Shown here in pieces: positions 1-5,572 of a stretch of DNA of 5,914 nt. This stretch comes from an uncultured Deinococcales bacterium (GTDB lineage Bacteria > Deinococcota > Deinococci > Deinococcales > Trueperaceae), in contig CALGZD010000205.1 of assembly GCA_937934635.1 (NCBI GenBank), positions 1 to 5,914 on the forward strand, written 5' to 3'. The notes beneath the pieces were generated by a model. It was not told the origin of the DNA. It was given only the letters and a program-made list of their open reading frames with translations, and did no database searches. A program made the position numbers and the translations under genes. Within the stretch, counting starts at the first letter, position 1, and every line of letters starts with the position of its first letter.

Positions 1-230
1 TTTGCAAATTGAGTCATGGCATCAACCATGCTTTGACCATCTAAGCCTGCACTGGCAGCGTTCCAAAGAGAAAGCGGTGTTATGCGGTAGGTGTGGATAT
101 GCTCAGGGCTTTTTTCTAGTTCGGCAAAGGGTGCTATGGCGGCTCGAGCCTCCTCAGCACGTTCATTAAAAGTTTCAAGAAATACCGAACGATCAGCTTG
201 CACTATGAGTGGATTCATTGGGTCGAACAC
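1..230 (-). CDS. xpb: XPB-type DNA repair helicase, N-terminal fragment (truncated by window edge)
   Basis: Reading the minus strand gives about 76 residues containing NPLIVQADRSVFLE, AIAPFAELEKSPEHIHTYRI and TPLSLWNAASAG. This closely matches, from memory, the conserved N-terminus of actinobacterial XPB/ERCC3-like superfamily 2 helicases, which are ATP-dependent 3'-5' DNA helicases linked to repair. Only this N-terminal domain is visible; the ATPase motifs lie beyond the left edge. I chose the GTG at 228-230 because a TACAAT box ends 6 nt upstream of it, the spacing expected of a leaderless mRNA. The ATG at 216-218, four codons later, is the alternative and also fits the family's usual start. 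A further in-frame ATG at 279-281 is less likely because it would overlap the divergent gene. No Shine-Dalgarno precedes any of these starts. Confidence 0.9.
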   Translation of the reverse strand, partial: MFDPMNPLIVQADRSVFLETFNERAEEARAAIAPFAELEKSPEHIHTYRITPLSLWNAASAGLDGQSMVDAMTQFA

Positions 231-236
231 ATGTTT

Positions 237-242
237 ATTGTA
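237..242 (-). promoter_or_regulatory. -10 box (TACAAT) of the XPB helicase gene
   Basis: On the minus strand TACAAT is followed by exactly 6 nt (AAACAT) and then the GTG start. Transcription would therefore begin at or next to the start codon. No convincing -35 hexamer is visible. On the plus strand the shifted hexamer TATTGT (236-241) could serve the divergent gene, so the two -10 elements may overlap. Confidence 0.55.
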
Positions 243-261
243 ACAGCACAGTTGCCCGTTC

Positions 262-267
262 AGGAAG
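262..267 (+). promoter_or_regulatory. Shine-Dalgarno AGGAAG deciding the nucleosidase start
   Basis: AGGAAG lies 5 nt before an in-frame GTG at 273 and 14 nt before the first sensible ATG at 282. The spacing favours the GTG. The frame is open back to 198, but that part overlaps the XPB gene and does not resemble the family. Confidence 0.5.
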
Positions 268-272
268 TTATA

Positions 273-1067
273 GTGCTTCATATGTCTTTAAAGCCACATT
301 TAACACCCAAAAAATTATTTGGAAATAACAAACTACCTAACCATTGGGCAGAAGCTAAAGTAGCTTTTATTTGTTTTACCCCCTTACCTACAGGATTCCA
401 AAGCTACATCAAAGAAGTGGCACAAGAAAGATACTTCTTGCACTCACCAAATGCTGAAGTACACTTGTGTCAATATCAAGAAACAGCTTTTATTACAATC
501 AGTGAAGTCTATGGCTTTGCAGTTGGTACAACTACAGTTGAAGAACTCATTCACTACGGCATTGATTATATTATTGGCATTGGTTACGCAGGCGCATTTA
601 ACGGGGCGAAGGTTGGGCAGAAATTTGTTGCCAAAGATACGATGTCTGATTTACCGATAGCAACGCACTACGGCATAGATGCATTTGAACTCAGTAAGGT
701 AAATATAGGATTTTATAACACTATTAAAGCAAACCTAGATGACAGTTGGGGGCACTACAGAGTTTGGAATGGAAATAGTCTTTACAGAGAATACTCTGAC
801 ACAATTCAACTCATGACTTCTAAAGGCTGTGATGTTGTGAATATGGATACCTTGTCGGTTTATGCAGCAAGCAAGGTTTGTGCTGAGGAACTCAAAAGGG
901 ATATCCGCTTTATCTATGTTGGCACAGTCACTGACTCAGCAAATGCTGATGGTGAAGAGTGGGATAGTGACTTGATTGAAGCGGTTGAGGGACAGGAAAA
1001 ACATCCGCACGATGATTTAGTGAAGTTTATGGTTGAAGTGCTTCTGCCTGAACTTCCTACGATTTAG
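273..1067 (+). CDS. Nucleoside phosphorylase/nucleosidase-fold protein (PNP_UDP family)
   Basis: A protein of 264 residues (GTG start) or 261 (ATG at 282), the usual size for the PNP/UDP phosphorylase superfamily, whose members split N-glycosidic bonds of nucleosides with phosphate or water. Recognisable parts, counted from the GTG, are a VYGFAVGTTTVEEL stretch (about 79-92), the glycine-rich strand GIGYAGAF (102-109) followed by VGQKFVAKDTMSD, a helix with NMDTLSVYAAS (about 190-200) where the family usually has an EME-type motif, and VGTVTDSAN with D221 in the place of the conserved S-D. The arginine that uridine and purine phosphorylases carry just before the glycine-rich strand is a glycine here. 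It could therefore be a nucleosidase or a relative with a different substrate; the substrate cannot be named. There is no signal peptide, so it should be cytoplasmic. It diverges from the helicase gene and converges on the nitrilase gene, so it is probably transcribed alone. Confidence 0.8.
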   Translation: MLHMSLKPHLTPKKLFGNNKLPNHWAEAKVAFICFTPLPTGFQSYIKEVAQERYFLHSPNAEVHLCQYQETAFITISEVYGFAVGTTTVEELIHYGIDYIIGIGYAGAFNGAKVGQKFVAKDTMSDLPIATHYGIDAFELSKVNIGFYNTIKANLDDSWGHYRVWNGNSLYREYSDTIQLMTSKGCDVVNMDTLSVYAASKVCAEELKRDIRFIYVGTVTDSANADGEEWDSDLIEAVEGQEKHPHDDLVKFMVEVLLPELPTI

Positions 1068-1080
1068 AATATTTGTAGCT

Positions 1081-1935
1081 CTAGAACGACTGTAGATTAC
1101 TACTTCGTTCATCAGTGATGTTACTTGATTTATAAAAGTCTGTGTTACGCACAATTTCTCGCCAAGGTTTTGCTTTGTGAAGCGCAACGTCATAGCTTGG
1201 CTCAGACATATCAAGCGTGCTGATGCACAGCGTTGATGTATCAGGCTGACAACTTGTTTGGATATAACCACTTGGTCCAATCATTTTACTAGCTAAGCCT
1301 GAACTTTCTTGGCTGGCATTTGAAAGGCTAAACCAAAAGTTGTTGGTTGCAGCATAGGCTTGTGCTTGGATGCCAAACATAGTGTCGTTTCTATAAACAG
1401 AATACAGTAAACAATCTATTTGTTCTGCACCGTATGCCAAGAATAATTCTGGAAACTGTATTTCTACGCAAATAGCACAGCCAAATTTCCAGTCATCCAC
1501 TTCAAAGGTGGTTAAATGCTTGCCTGGGGTATACCAATTATGTGTTTCGTTATAAGAGCACCACTGTTTGTCGTAGCGAGTATGAACATCACCTGTATCT
1601 GAAATGATGTAAATAGAGTTGTGAGGTTTGTGTGGTTCTGAAAGTTGATGGTTGCAGCCTAGTGCCACCCATAAATTTAGCTCTGCTGCGAGTTGCCGAG
1701 TTAGTTCAAGTTCTTCCCGTAACGCTTCCCAGTTGACATCTTGCCAGTCTTTGATTTGTGCTTGTACATAGCCAGACATAGCACCTTCGGGAAAGTTGAT
1801 GAGCCTTGCACCTTGTTCTTTTGCTTGGGTCATGAGTTTTCGGATTTCGACTCCGTTTTCTCGAACGTCTTGGGCTATGTAGCTTTGGGCTGTGGCAATG
1901 GTTATAGGTGCTTTAGTTATAGGTGCTGGAATCAT
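1081..1935 (-). CDS. Carbon-nitrogen hydrolase (nitrilase superfamily)
   Basis: A 284-residue cytoplasmic hydrolase of typical family length. The nitrilase-superfamily triad is in order: E50 in FPEGAMSGY, K123 in YDKQW, and the nucleophile C156 in GCAICVEIQFPE. E130, before the WYTPGK stretch, fits the additional conserved glutamate. The later segment AQAYAATNNFWFSLSNAS matches the family's conserved region where neighbouring strands and helices pack. Members hydrolyse amides, nitriles or N-carbamoyl groups; the branch and substrate cannot be told from sequence alone. The frame extends to a GTG at 2019 (312 residues), but those extra 28 residues are not family-like. A TATACT box sits 5 nt upstream of the ATG at 1935, supporting the shorter, leaderless form. 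It converges on the nucleosidase gene with 13 bp between the stop codons, and no terminator hairpin is evident there. Confidence 0.85.
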   Translation of the reverse strand: MIPAPITKAPITIATAQSYIAQDVRENGVEIRKLMTQAKEQGARLINFPEGAMSGYVQAQIKDWQDVNWEALREELELTRQLAAELNLWVALGCNHQLSEPHKPHNSIYIISDTGDVHTRYDKQWCSYNETHNWYTPGKHLTTFEVDDWKFGCAICVEIQFPELFLAYGAEQIDCLLYSVYRNDTMFGIQAQAYAATNNFWFSLSNASQESSGLASKMIGPSGYIQTSCQPDTSTLCISTLDMSEPSYDVALHKAKPWREIVRNTDFYKSSNITDERSSNLQSF

Positions 1936-1940
1936 GGTGT

Positions 1941-1946
1941 AGTATA
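1941..1946 (-). promoter_or_regulatory. -10 box (TATACT) of the nitrilase gene
   Basis: On the minus strand TATACT is followed by 5 nt (ACACC) and then the ATG. No Shine-Dalgarno is present, so a leaderless transcript is likely. No clear -35 element was found. Confidence 0.5.
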
Positions 1947-2037
1947 GCGTAGACGTTTCAAAGTAGTGAATAAATATGAAAACTTCGAAGATTTTGGTTA
2001 GAGTTCGACTTAGGTTCACAAGGTGACCACACTTTGC

Positions 2038-2069
2038 TTTTGTATCTTCTGCGTTTTTGTAACTTCTGC
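2038..2069. repeat. 15-bp direct repeat in the divergent spacer
   Basis: TTTTGTATCTTCTGC (2038-2052) and TTTTGTAACTTCTGC (2055-2069) differ at one base and are offset by 17 bp. They lie between the nitrilase start (1935) and the yfiT-like start (2147). A double operator for one of the divergent genes is possible; a simple local duplication is the other reading. Confidence 0.6.
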
Positions 2070-2116
2070 TAACGTATTTTTCGCTTACCCAACTGTATTA
2101 ATTTCTAATAAGCCAT

Positions 2117-2146
2117 AAAGTACTTTCATGCTATAAACAAAGTACT
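2117..2146 (+). promoter_or_regulatory. Promoter region of the yfiT-like gene with repeated AAAGTACT
   Basis: A TATAAA hexamer (2132-2137) ends 9 nt before the ATG, which would give a leader of only a few bases. No Shine-Dalgarno is present. AAAGTACT occurs at 2117-2124 and again at 2139-2146, directly against the start codon, 22 bp apart (about two helical turns). Its core AGTACT is palindromic. The pair brackets the TATAAA box, as operator half-sites might. Confidence 0.4.
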
Positions 2147-2671
2147 ATGACTGACTTGCGTTACCCCATTGGTAAATTTTCGCCTCCAGAGGCTATTACA
2201 AAAGAGAATAGAAGTGAATGGATGAAAGATATTGAAGAAATGCCGTCCTTACTTCGCAACGCTGTAACAGGATTGGATCAAAAGCAGCTAGACACACCTT
2301 ATCGTCCTGAAGGTTGGACGCTTAGACAGGTAATTCACCATGTGCCAGATAGCCACATGAATAGCTATATTCGGTTTAAATGGACGCTTACAGAAAATAG
2401 CCCCACCATAAAAGCATACGATGAAGCAGCTTGGGCAAGCCTTTCTGATACTGGTGCAGGTATCGAAGTTTCTTTATCGCTACTAGATAGCTTACATGCG
2501 CGTTGGATAGTACTGCTTAGGTCTATGTCAGATGCTGATTTTGAAAAATACTTTATACATCCTGAAACAGGAAAAGAGATCACTTTAGGTACAAATTTAG
2601 CACTGTATAGCTGGCACGGAGCACATCACGTTGCTCACGTTACTTCTTTGCGTGAGCGTATGGGTTGGTAA
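2147..2671 (+). CDS. yfiT: YfiT-like DinB-family metalloprotein (putative thiol S-transferase)
   Basis: The 174-residue protein resembles Bacillus YfiT/BstA closely along its whole length, including DLRYPIGKF near the start, QLDTPYRPEGWTLRQVIHH, DSHMNSYIRFKWTLTE, and WHGAHHVAH near the end. DinB/YfiT proteins are four-helix bundles that hold a divalent metal with three histidines. The likely ligands here are H64, H160 and H164. In Firmicutes, YfiT relatives transfer bacillithiol to electrophiles such as antibiotics. Actinomycetota normally use mycothiol instead, so the co-substrate here is open, and horizontal acquisition is possible. The ATG at 2147 matches the family start. The amidase gene follows after 80 bp and appears to have its own promoter. 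No terminator hairpin is visible between the two. Confidence 0.88.
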   Translation: MTDLRYPIGKFSPPEAITKENRSEWMKDIEEMPSLLRNAVTGLDQKQLDTPYRPEGWTLRQVIHHVPDSHMNSYIRFKWTLTENSPTIKAYDEAAWASLSDTGAGIEVSLSLLDSLHARWIVLLRSMSDADFEKYFIHPETGKEITLGTNLALYSWHGAHHVAHVTSLRERMGW

Positions 2672-2739
2672 GATAATCTCTATAGCTAAATTTTTTGCAA
2701 AGTTTAAGATTTTTCTAATTCCTTACAGACTAGCTGTGC

Positions 2740-2745
2740 TAGGCT
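2740..2745 (+). promoter_or_regulatory. -10 box (TAGGCT) of the amidase gene
   Basis: TAGGCT fits TAnnnT and is followed by exactly 6 nt (CGAGCT) before the ATG at 2752, the same spacing as for the XPB gene. No Shine-Dalgarno is present and no convincing -35 was seen. Confidence 0.45.
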
Positions 2746-2751
2746 CGAGCT

Positions 2752-3945
2752 ATGTCTAAGCGACCTGATTCACAATCTTCCTCACATGATAGTTTGCGTG
2801 TGAGTACGTCTTCAAAGGATAGGCCTTTGAGGTTTAATGTACGTCACTTAGATATAGAGATAAAACAGCGCCAACGTGCAAAGGTTGTAGTACGACAAAA
2901 GCAAAGACGTAAACACCGAACCGTTGCGCTAACCTTTCTTTTGCTTGCATGTTTTATATTTATAAATGTAACAAATGGAAATATTCAGCGTGTTGTGCAA
3001 AGGACGAACAATACGATTCAACAAAGTGTCGTACAAACGCAAAACGCTGCACAGAATTTTGTCTTTGAAACAAGACAAAAATTAGTAGATTTCCCTAAGG
3101 CTCTTAGGGTGAGGCGATTTACGCAAGTTGAACAAATTAGTTTACCGAAGTCGAATACTTTAAATACTGCTTCAAATGCTACTTTAAATGCTACTTCAAA
3201 CACTGCCATAAATGCGGTGGCAACAGGGGTAGCAGCGCAACCACAAGTTTTCTTACCTTTAACAACAACACAAGTAGACCCGAGTGTAGGGTTTATAGAC
3301 AATCTAACGATGAAACCAGTAAAAGTGGCTTTGCAAATAGGACACTTACATGCTGCTAAACATCCAACTGAGTTAGCTAATCTTCGTCAGAATACAGGTG
3401 GTTTGGCAAGAGGTGTTGCAGAAGTTGATATTAATCAAACAGTCGCAAATATAGTTAAGAAACAACTTGAGTACTACGGCATAAGCGTTGAGCTACTTCC
3501 AGCTACTGTGCCACCAGATTATCAAGCCGATGTTTTTGTATCGATTCACGCAGACAGCAGCACTGATTTAAACAGGCGTGGTTACAAATCTGCCTATGCG
3601 ATTCCAGAAAGAAATAGTTCTGATAAACTGCTTAAAAGCTTGATAGATGAATCGTTTTTTAACGCATCAGGTTTACCAGATGATCACGATAATGTTTCGA
3701 GCAATATGACAGAGTACTACGCCTTTAACAGGTCAAAGTTTTTGCATAGTATTGCCTCTGCCACACCAGCGGTAATTATCGAAATGGGTTACTTGAGTCA
3801 TGAAGAAGACGTCATTTTTTTACAAGATAGTAAGCGTCCTGCAACAGCCCTAACAGAAGGTATTTTAAAATTTTTAAATGCTACAGATGTAATTACGCAC
3901 CTTCCATACCAACCAAATTATGCATTGCAGATGGTGAATCGTTAA
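2752..3945 (+). CDS. Membrane-anchored N-acetylmuramoyl-L-alanine amidase (Amidase_3)
   Basis: A 397-residue protein. Residues 1-56 are hydrophilic and strongly basic near the end (RQKQRRKHR), then one hydrophobic segment (about 57-74) should anchor the protein with its N-terminus inside the cell. Residues 75-185 form a Q/N/T-rich extracellular spacer. From about 190 to 377 lies an Amidase_3-type catalytic domain, a zinc enzyme that cuts the bond between muramic acid and the stem peptide in cell wall. The expected residues are visible: H198 (QIGH), E224 (GVAEVDIN) and H266 (FVSIHAD) as zinc ligands, and E344 (IIEMGYLSHEED) as catalytic glutamate. The usual DPGHGG motif is reduced to IGHLHAAKH, so the domain is divergent, but activity remains plausible. 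A non-cleaved anchor suggests localised wall remodelling or cell separation. Secreted-protein genes lie downstream. Confidence 0.82.
   Translation: MSKRPDSQSSSHDSLRVSTSSKDRPLRFNVRHLDIEIKQRQRAKVVVRQKQRRKHRTVALTFLLLACFIFINVTNGNIQRVVQRTNNTIQQSVVQTQNAAQNFVFETRQKLVDFPKALRVRRFTQVEQISLPKSNTLNTASNATLNATSNTAINAVATGVAAQPQVFLPLTTTQVDPSVGFIDNLTMKPVKVALQIGHLHAAKHPTELANLRQNTGGLARGVAEVDINQTVANIVKKQLEYYGISVELLPATVPPDYQADVFVSIHADSSTDLNRRGYKSAYAIPERNSSDKLLKSLIDESFFNASGLPDDHDNVSSNMTEYYAFNRSKFLHSIASATPAVIIEMGYLSHEEDVIFLQDSKRPATALTEGILKFLNATDVITHLPYQPNYALQMVNR
3157..3204 (+). repeat. 24-bp imperfect tandem repeat in the amidase spacer
   Basis: Two 24-bp copies (3157-3180 and 3181-3204), with a decayed partial third, encode an 8-residue unit of the LNTASNAT kind. 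It adds Asn/Thr/Ala-rich length to the spacer between membrane anchor and catalytic domain. The period is a multiple of three, so copy changes keep the frame. Confidence 0.7.
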
Positions 3946-3969
3946 GCATTCATTACTTTTTTTGCTATT

Positions 3970-3990
3970 TTGCTAGGAACTGCTTAGCAA
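3970..3990 (+). other. Hairpin after the amidase gene
   Basis: TTGCTAGG and CTTAGCAA pair over 8 bp (one G-T wobble) around a 5-nt loop, 25 bp after the amidase stop. The T-rich stretch comes before the hairpin, not after it, so this is not a standard intrinsic terminator. It may be a weak or factor-dependent terminator, or an mRNA 3'-end stabiliser. Confidence 0.4.
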
Positions 3991-4003
3991 TCATTAGAGA
4001 ATG

Positions 4004-4158
4004 GCAAACAAACAGTATAGGTAATCCACCTTCTTTCAAATAAGCTGCCCATCTCAAAGCCCTAAGCTAGCTGATGTAGGGAAGCGGGAGAAACTTCCTT
4101 ATTGAGCAGAAATTTAGATTCCAAGATTATAGGTTTCAAGTAGGTCACATTTGTTTGC
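4004..4158 (+). ncRNA. Candidate structured RNA (leader or sRNA), unassigned
   Basis: An outer 9-bp pairing joins GCAAACAAA (4004-4012) with TTTGTTTGC (4150-4158). Inside it AAAT/ATTT (4038-4041 with 4112-4115), CTG/CAG (4045-4047 with 4107-4109) and CTCAA/TTGAG (4053-4057 with 4102-4106) nest in order. At the apex are two mutually exclusive hairpins that share 4077-4081: CCCTA/TAGGG (4060-4064 with 4077-4081), and TAGGGAAG/CTTCCTTA (4077-4084 with 4094-4101, one G-T pair, loop CGGGAGAAA). Competing folds would suit a switch, but short pairings are common by chance in AT-rich DNA. I do not recognise a known riboswitch. No promoter is established for it. Confidence 0.3.
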
Positions 4159-4291
4159 TTGTTTAAGGCGAAATGTTTGGTGAGGATTAGCATAAGAAGT
4201 GCTAACAAAACCCATATAAACCACAGCAAAAATTTATCTATTAGCTAACGAATAATTTACAGGATTCGGATATACCTAGTAGTGTGCCCTA

Positions 4292-4322
4292 TTGATAGAT
4301 AGTGTTTTGAGCCTCGTATTGT
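4292..4322 (+). promoter_or_regulatory. Possible promoter for the secreted repeat protein
   Basis: TTGATA (4292-4297) resembles a -35 box and TATTGT (4317-4322) a -10 box, separated by 19 bp, slightly long. Transcription from here would give a leader of about 60 nt containing the Shine-Dalgarno at 4377-4382. The upstream structured element would then not be part of this transcript. Confidence 0.3.
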
Positions 4323-4340
4323 AAATCAAGATGTAAATCA
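4320..4340 (+). repeat. Direct repeat TGTAAATCA, two copies
   Basis: TGTAAATCA occurs at 4320-4328 and 4332-4340, offset by 12 bp, overlapping and just downstream of the possible -10 box. It could be a regulator binding site for the secreted-protein gene, but nothing identifies the regulator. Confidence 0.45.
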
Positions 4341-4373
4341 GGAATTCAAATAAAGCTTTTGAACACATGTATC

Positions 4374-4382
4374 GGGAAAGGA
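4374..4382 (+). promoter_or_regulatory. Shine-Dalgarno GGGAAAGGA of the secreted repeat protein
   Basis: GGGAAAGGA ends 8 nt before the ATG at 4391. This chooses that start over the ATG at 4367, which lies upstream of the Shine-Dalgarno and would add eight residues before the signal peptide. The same nine bases precede the gene at 5870. Confidence 0.75.
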
Positions 4383-4390
4383 TATTTCAT

Positions 4391-5518
4391 ATGAGGAAAT
4401 TTCTAGTTACAGTTTTAGCTATGTTATTAGCTAGTATGCTTGTTTCAACTAATTTTGCACAAACCAGTCAGGTAACCTTTTACAATGGTGAAACAATTCC
4501 ACTTTTTGAGGGAACCTTAGCGTATCAAGATGGTTTTAGCCACGATAGTCTTGCTAGTTATATTATTAGTTCAGATGAAGCTTTTTACTCTGCACAGTAC
4601 TATGGTGAGAGAACAGATTCGCCTTTATCAATAAAGCTAGCTGTTCTTGACGGTTATGTGGTTTGGCAGTTTGATTTTGTAGACCAAATTGTTTGTATTG
4701 ATGCACAGGATGCAACCAATGCCTATGCACTACCAGTAGACGGCGTTGCATACACCTACATCATCGATGATTTTTCATCTACTAATGTTGTAAGTGCTGC
4801 AACCAACGTCAACACAGTTAGTGCAGTCAATCCAATCAATCCAATCAATCCAATGAATGCGCAGACAACCAGCTATGTAAGCAGCAGTAATGCAGGTAGT
4901 AGTAATATGGGTGTTGCTTATCAGAGTAACCAGCAAAATGCCTACGTGCAAACAAATTCTCAAGAAAACTATAATATAAGTAGTGATGGCTATAGTGGTT
5001 TATACAATGGCTATGCAACTTATGAAGATTATTTAGCTGCATATATGACTAGTGTTAATCAAGAAACTGCAGCAATGCAAGCACTTACGCAAGCTGCGAT
5101 GCCAACAGTAAGTAATCAGCAAGTGATGTATATGGGTGAGTCAGCAGTATCTGCCCAGACAACTATGCAAACAACTATGCAAACCAATATGCAAAACCCA
5201 ATTGGTCCTGTTCAAAACTTAGGAATTATTGGTTTAGCAAATCCTGTAGCGCCTGTTGTAGCGCCTGTAGCGGTTGTTTCATCACACAGCAGTGATTATG
5301 ACGTCGAAGGCTACGATGCTGAAGGTTATGATGCTGAAGGCTATGCCCGTAATGGCTATGACCGTGAAGGCTATGACCGTGAAGGCTATAATGCTGGTGG
5401 CTATGACCGTGAAGGCTATAACCGTGAAGGCTATAACATGACAGGCTATGACCGTGAAGGCTACAGTCGTGACGGCTATAATGCTGCTGGTTATGACCGT
5501 GAAGGTAACACACGCTAA
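4391..5518 (+). CDS. Secreted low-complexity protein with C-terminal YxxxG pentapeptide repeats, function unknown
   Basis: A 375-residue protein I do not recognise. Residues 1-23 form a Sec signal peptide (MRK, hydrophobic core, likely cut after NFA). Residues 25-128 look like a compact beta-rich domain with a single cysteine (C102) and many aromatic residues (YTYIIDDF near its end). Residues 129-302 are low-complexity linker rich in N, Q, S, T, A, M and P, with short blocks of NPI, TTMQ and VAP repeats. Residues 303-372 are 14 uninterrupted copies of Y-x-x-x-G, most often YDREG; Tyr and Gly are invariant. The protein ends NTR three residues later. There is no LPxTG motif or C-terminal membrane helix, so it is probably released or held to the wall non-covalently. 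The Tyr- and charge-rich tail could be adhesive, self-associating or metal-binding; this is inference. A terminator follows. Neighbours are a wall amidase and another secreted protein. Confidence 0.85.
   Translation: MRKFLVTVLAMLLASMLVSTNFAQTSQVTFYNGETIPLFEGTLAYQDGFSHDSLASYIISSDEAFYSAQYYGERTDSPLSIKLAVLDGYVVWQFDFVDQIVCIDAQDATNAYALPVDGVAYTYIIDDFSSTNVVSAATNVNTVSAVNPINPINPMNAQTTSYVSSSNAGSSNMGVAYQSNQQNAYVQTNSQENYNISSDGYSGLYNGYATYEDYLAAYMTSVNQETAAMQALTQAAMPTVSNQQVMYMGESAVSAQTTMQTTMQTNMQNPIGPVQNLGIIGLANPVAPVVAPVAVVSSHSSDYDVEGYDAEGYDAEGYARNGYDREGYDREGYNAGGYDREGYNREGYNMTGYDREGYSRDGYNAAGYDREGNTR
4829..4855 (+). repeat. 9-bp tandem repeat encoding NPI
   Basis: Three copies of AATCCAATC (the last ends in G) encode NPINPINPM in the linker of the secreted protein. 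The in-frame period means slippage would lengthen or shorten the linker without a frameshift. Confidence 0.85.
5159..5194 (+). repeat. 12-bp tandem repeat encoding TTMQ
   Basis: ACAACTATGCAA occurs twice exactly and once with two changes (ACCAATATGCAA), encoding TTMQTTMQTNMQ in the linker of the secreted protein. Confidence 0.85.
5246..5269 (+). repeat. 12-bp tandem duplication encoding VAPV
   Basis: GTAGCGCCTGTT is followed by GTAGCGCCTGTA, giving a short VAPV-type hydrophobic and proline spacer before the C-terminal pentapeptide array. Confidence 0.75.
5297..5506 (+). repeat. 15-bp tandem repeat, 14 copies, encoding YxxxG pentapeptides
   Basis: Fourteen contiguous 15-bp units cover 210 bp. 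The middle residues are DVE, DAE, DAE, ARN, DRE, DRE, NAG, DRE, NRE, NMT, DRE, SRD, NAA and DRE. The DRE copies use nearly the same codons (TATGACCGTGAAGGC), which suggests recent expansion by slippage or recombination. Tyr and Gly never change, pointing to selection on those positions. Confidence 0.95.
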
Positions 5519-5526
5519 TTATTAAC

Positions 5527-5547
5527 AGTCTATGTACTATGTAGACT
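5527..5547 (+). other. Small hairpin before the terminator
   Basis: AGTCTA and TAGACT pair over 6 bp around a 9-nt loop, just after the stop codon of the repeat protein. No T-run follows, so it is not a terminator by itself. Confidence 0.35.
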
Positions 5548-5572
5548 CTAGTAAATACAATTTATATTTAAG

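Larger units (their letters stand above)
3991..4366. other. Long non-coding stretch between amidase and secreted repeat protein
   Basis: I see no coding potential on either strand here. The stretch contains the nested inverted repeats at 4004-4158, a small hairpin TTAGCA/TGCTAA (about 4187-4206), and a 9-bp direct repeat at 4320-4340. It is too long for a simple promoter region, so a leader, a small RNA or a decayed gene are the options. Confidence 0.5.

Noticed and set aside
198..272. Upstream extension of the nucleosidase frame to an ATG at 198
   Set aside because: It overlaps the XPB start on the other strand, has no family similarity, and a good AGGAAG site points to the GTG at 273.
1936..2019. 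28-residue N-terminal extension of the nitrilase from a GTG at 2019
   Set aside because: It does not resemble the family or a signal peptide, and a TATACT box directly precedes the internal ATG at 1935.
3018..3302. 94-residue minus-strand frame inside the amidase gene
   Set aside because: It lies antisense to the repetitive spacer; its VAFKVAFEAVF-type repeats mirror the plus-strand NAT repeat.
4077..4101. GCGGGAGAAAC loosely recalls part of the cyclic-di-AMP (ydaO) riboswitch
   Set aside because: The other conserved blocks (GGGGTGAATC-like and the CCGTCAGCTAACC-like 3' part) are absent in the right order.
5297..5506. Regular repeats considered as a CRISPR array
   Set aside because: The 15-bp units are contiguous with no unique spacers and keep a single open reading frame.
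5226..5513. Minus-strand open frame rich in His, Ser, Leu and Tyr
   Set aside because: It is the antisense shadow of the pentapeptide repeat array; its periodic HGHSLHGHS-type sequence follows from the plus-strand repeat, and no start signal supports it.
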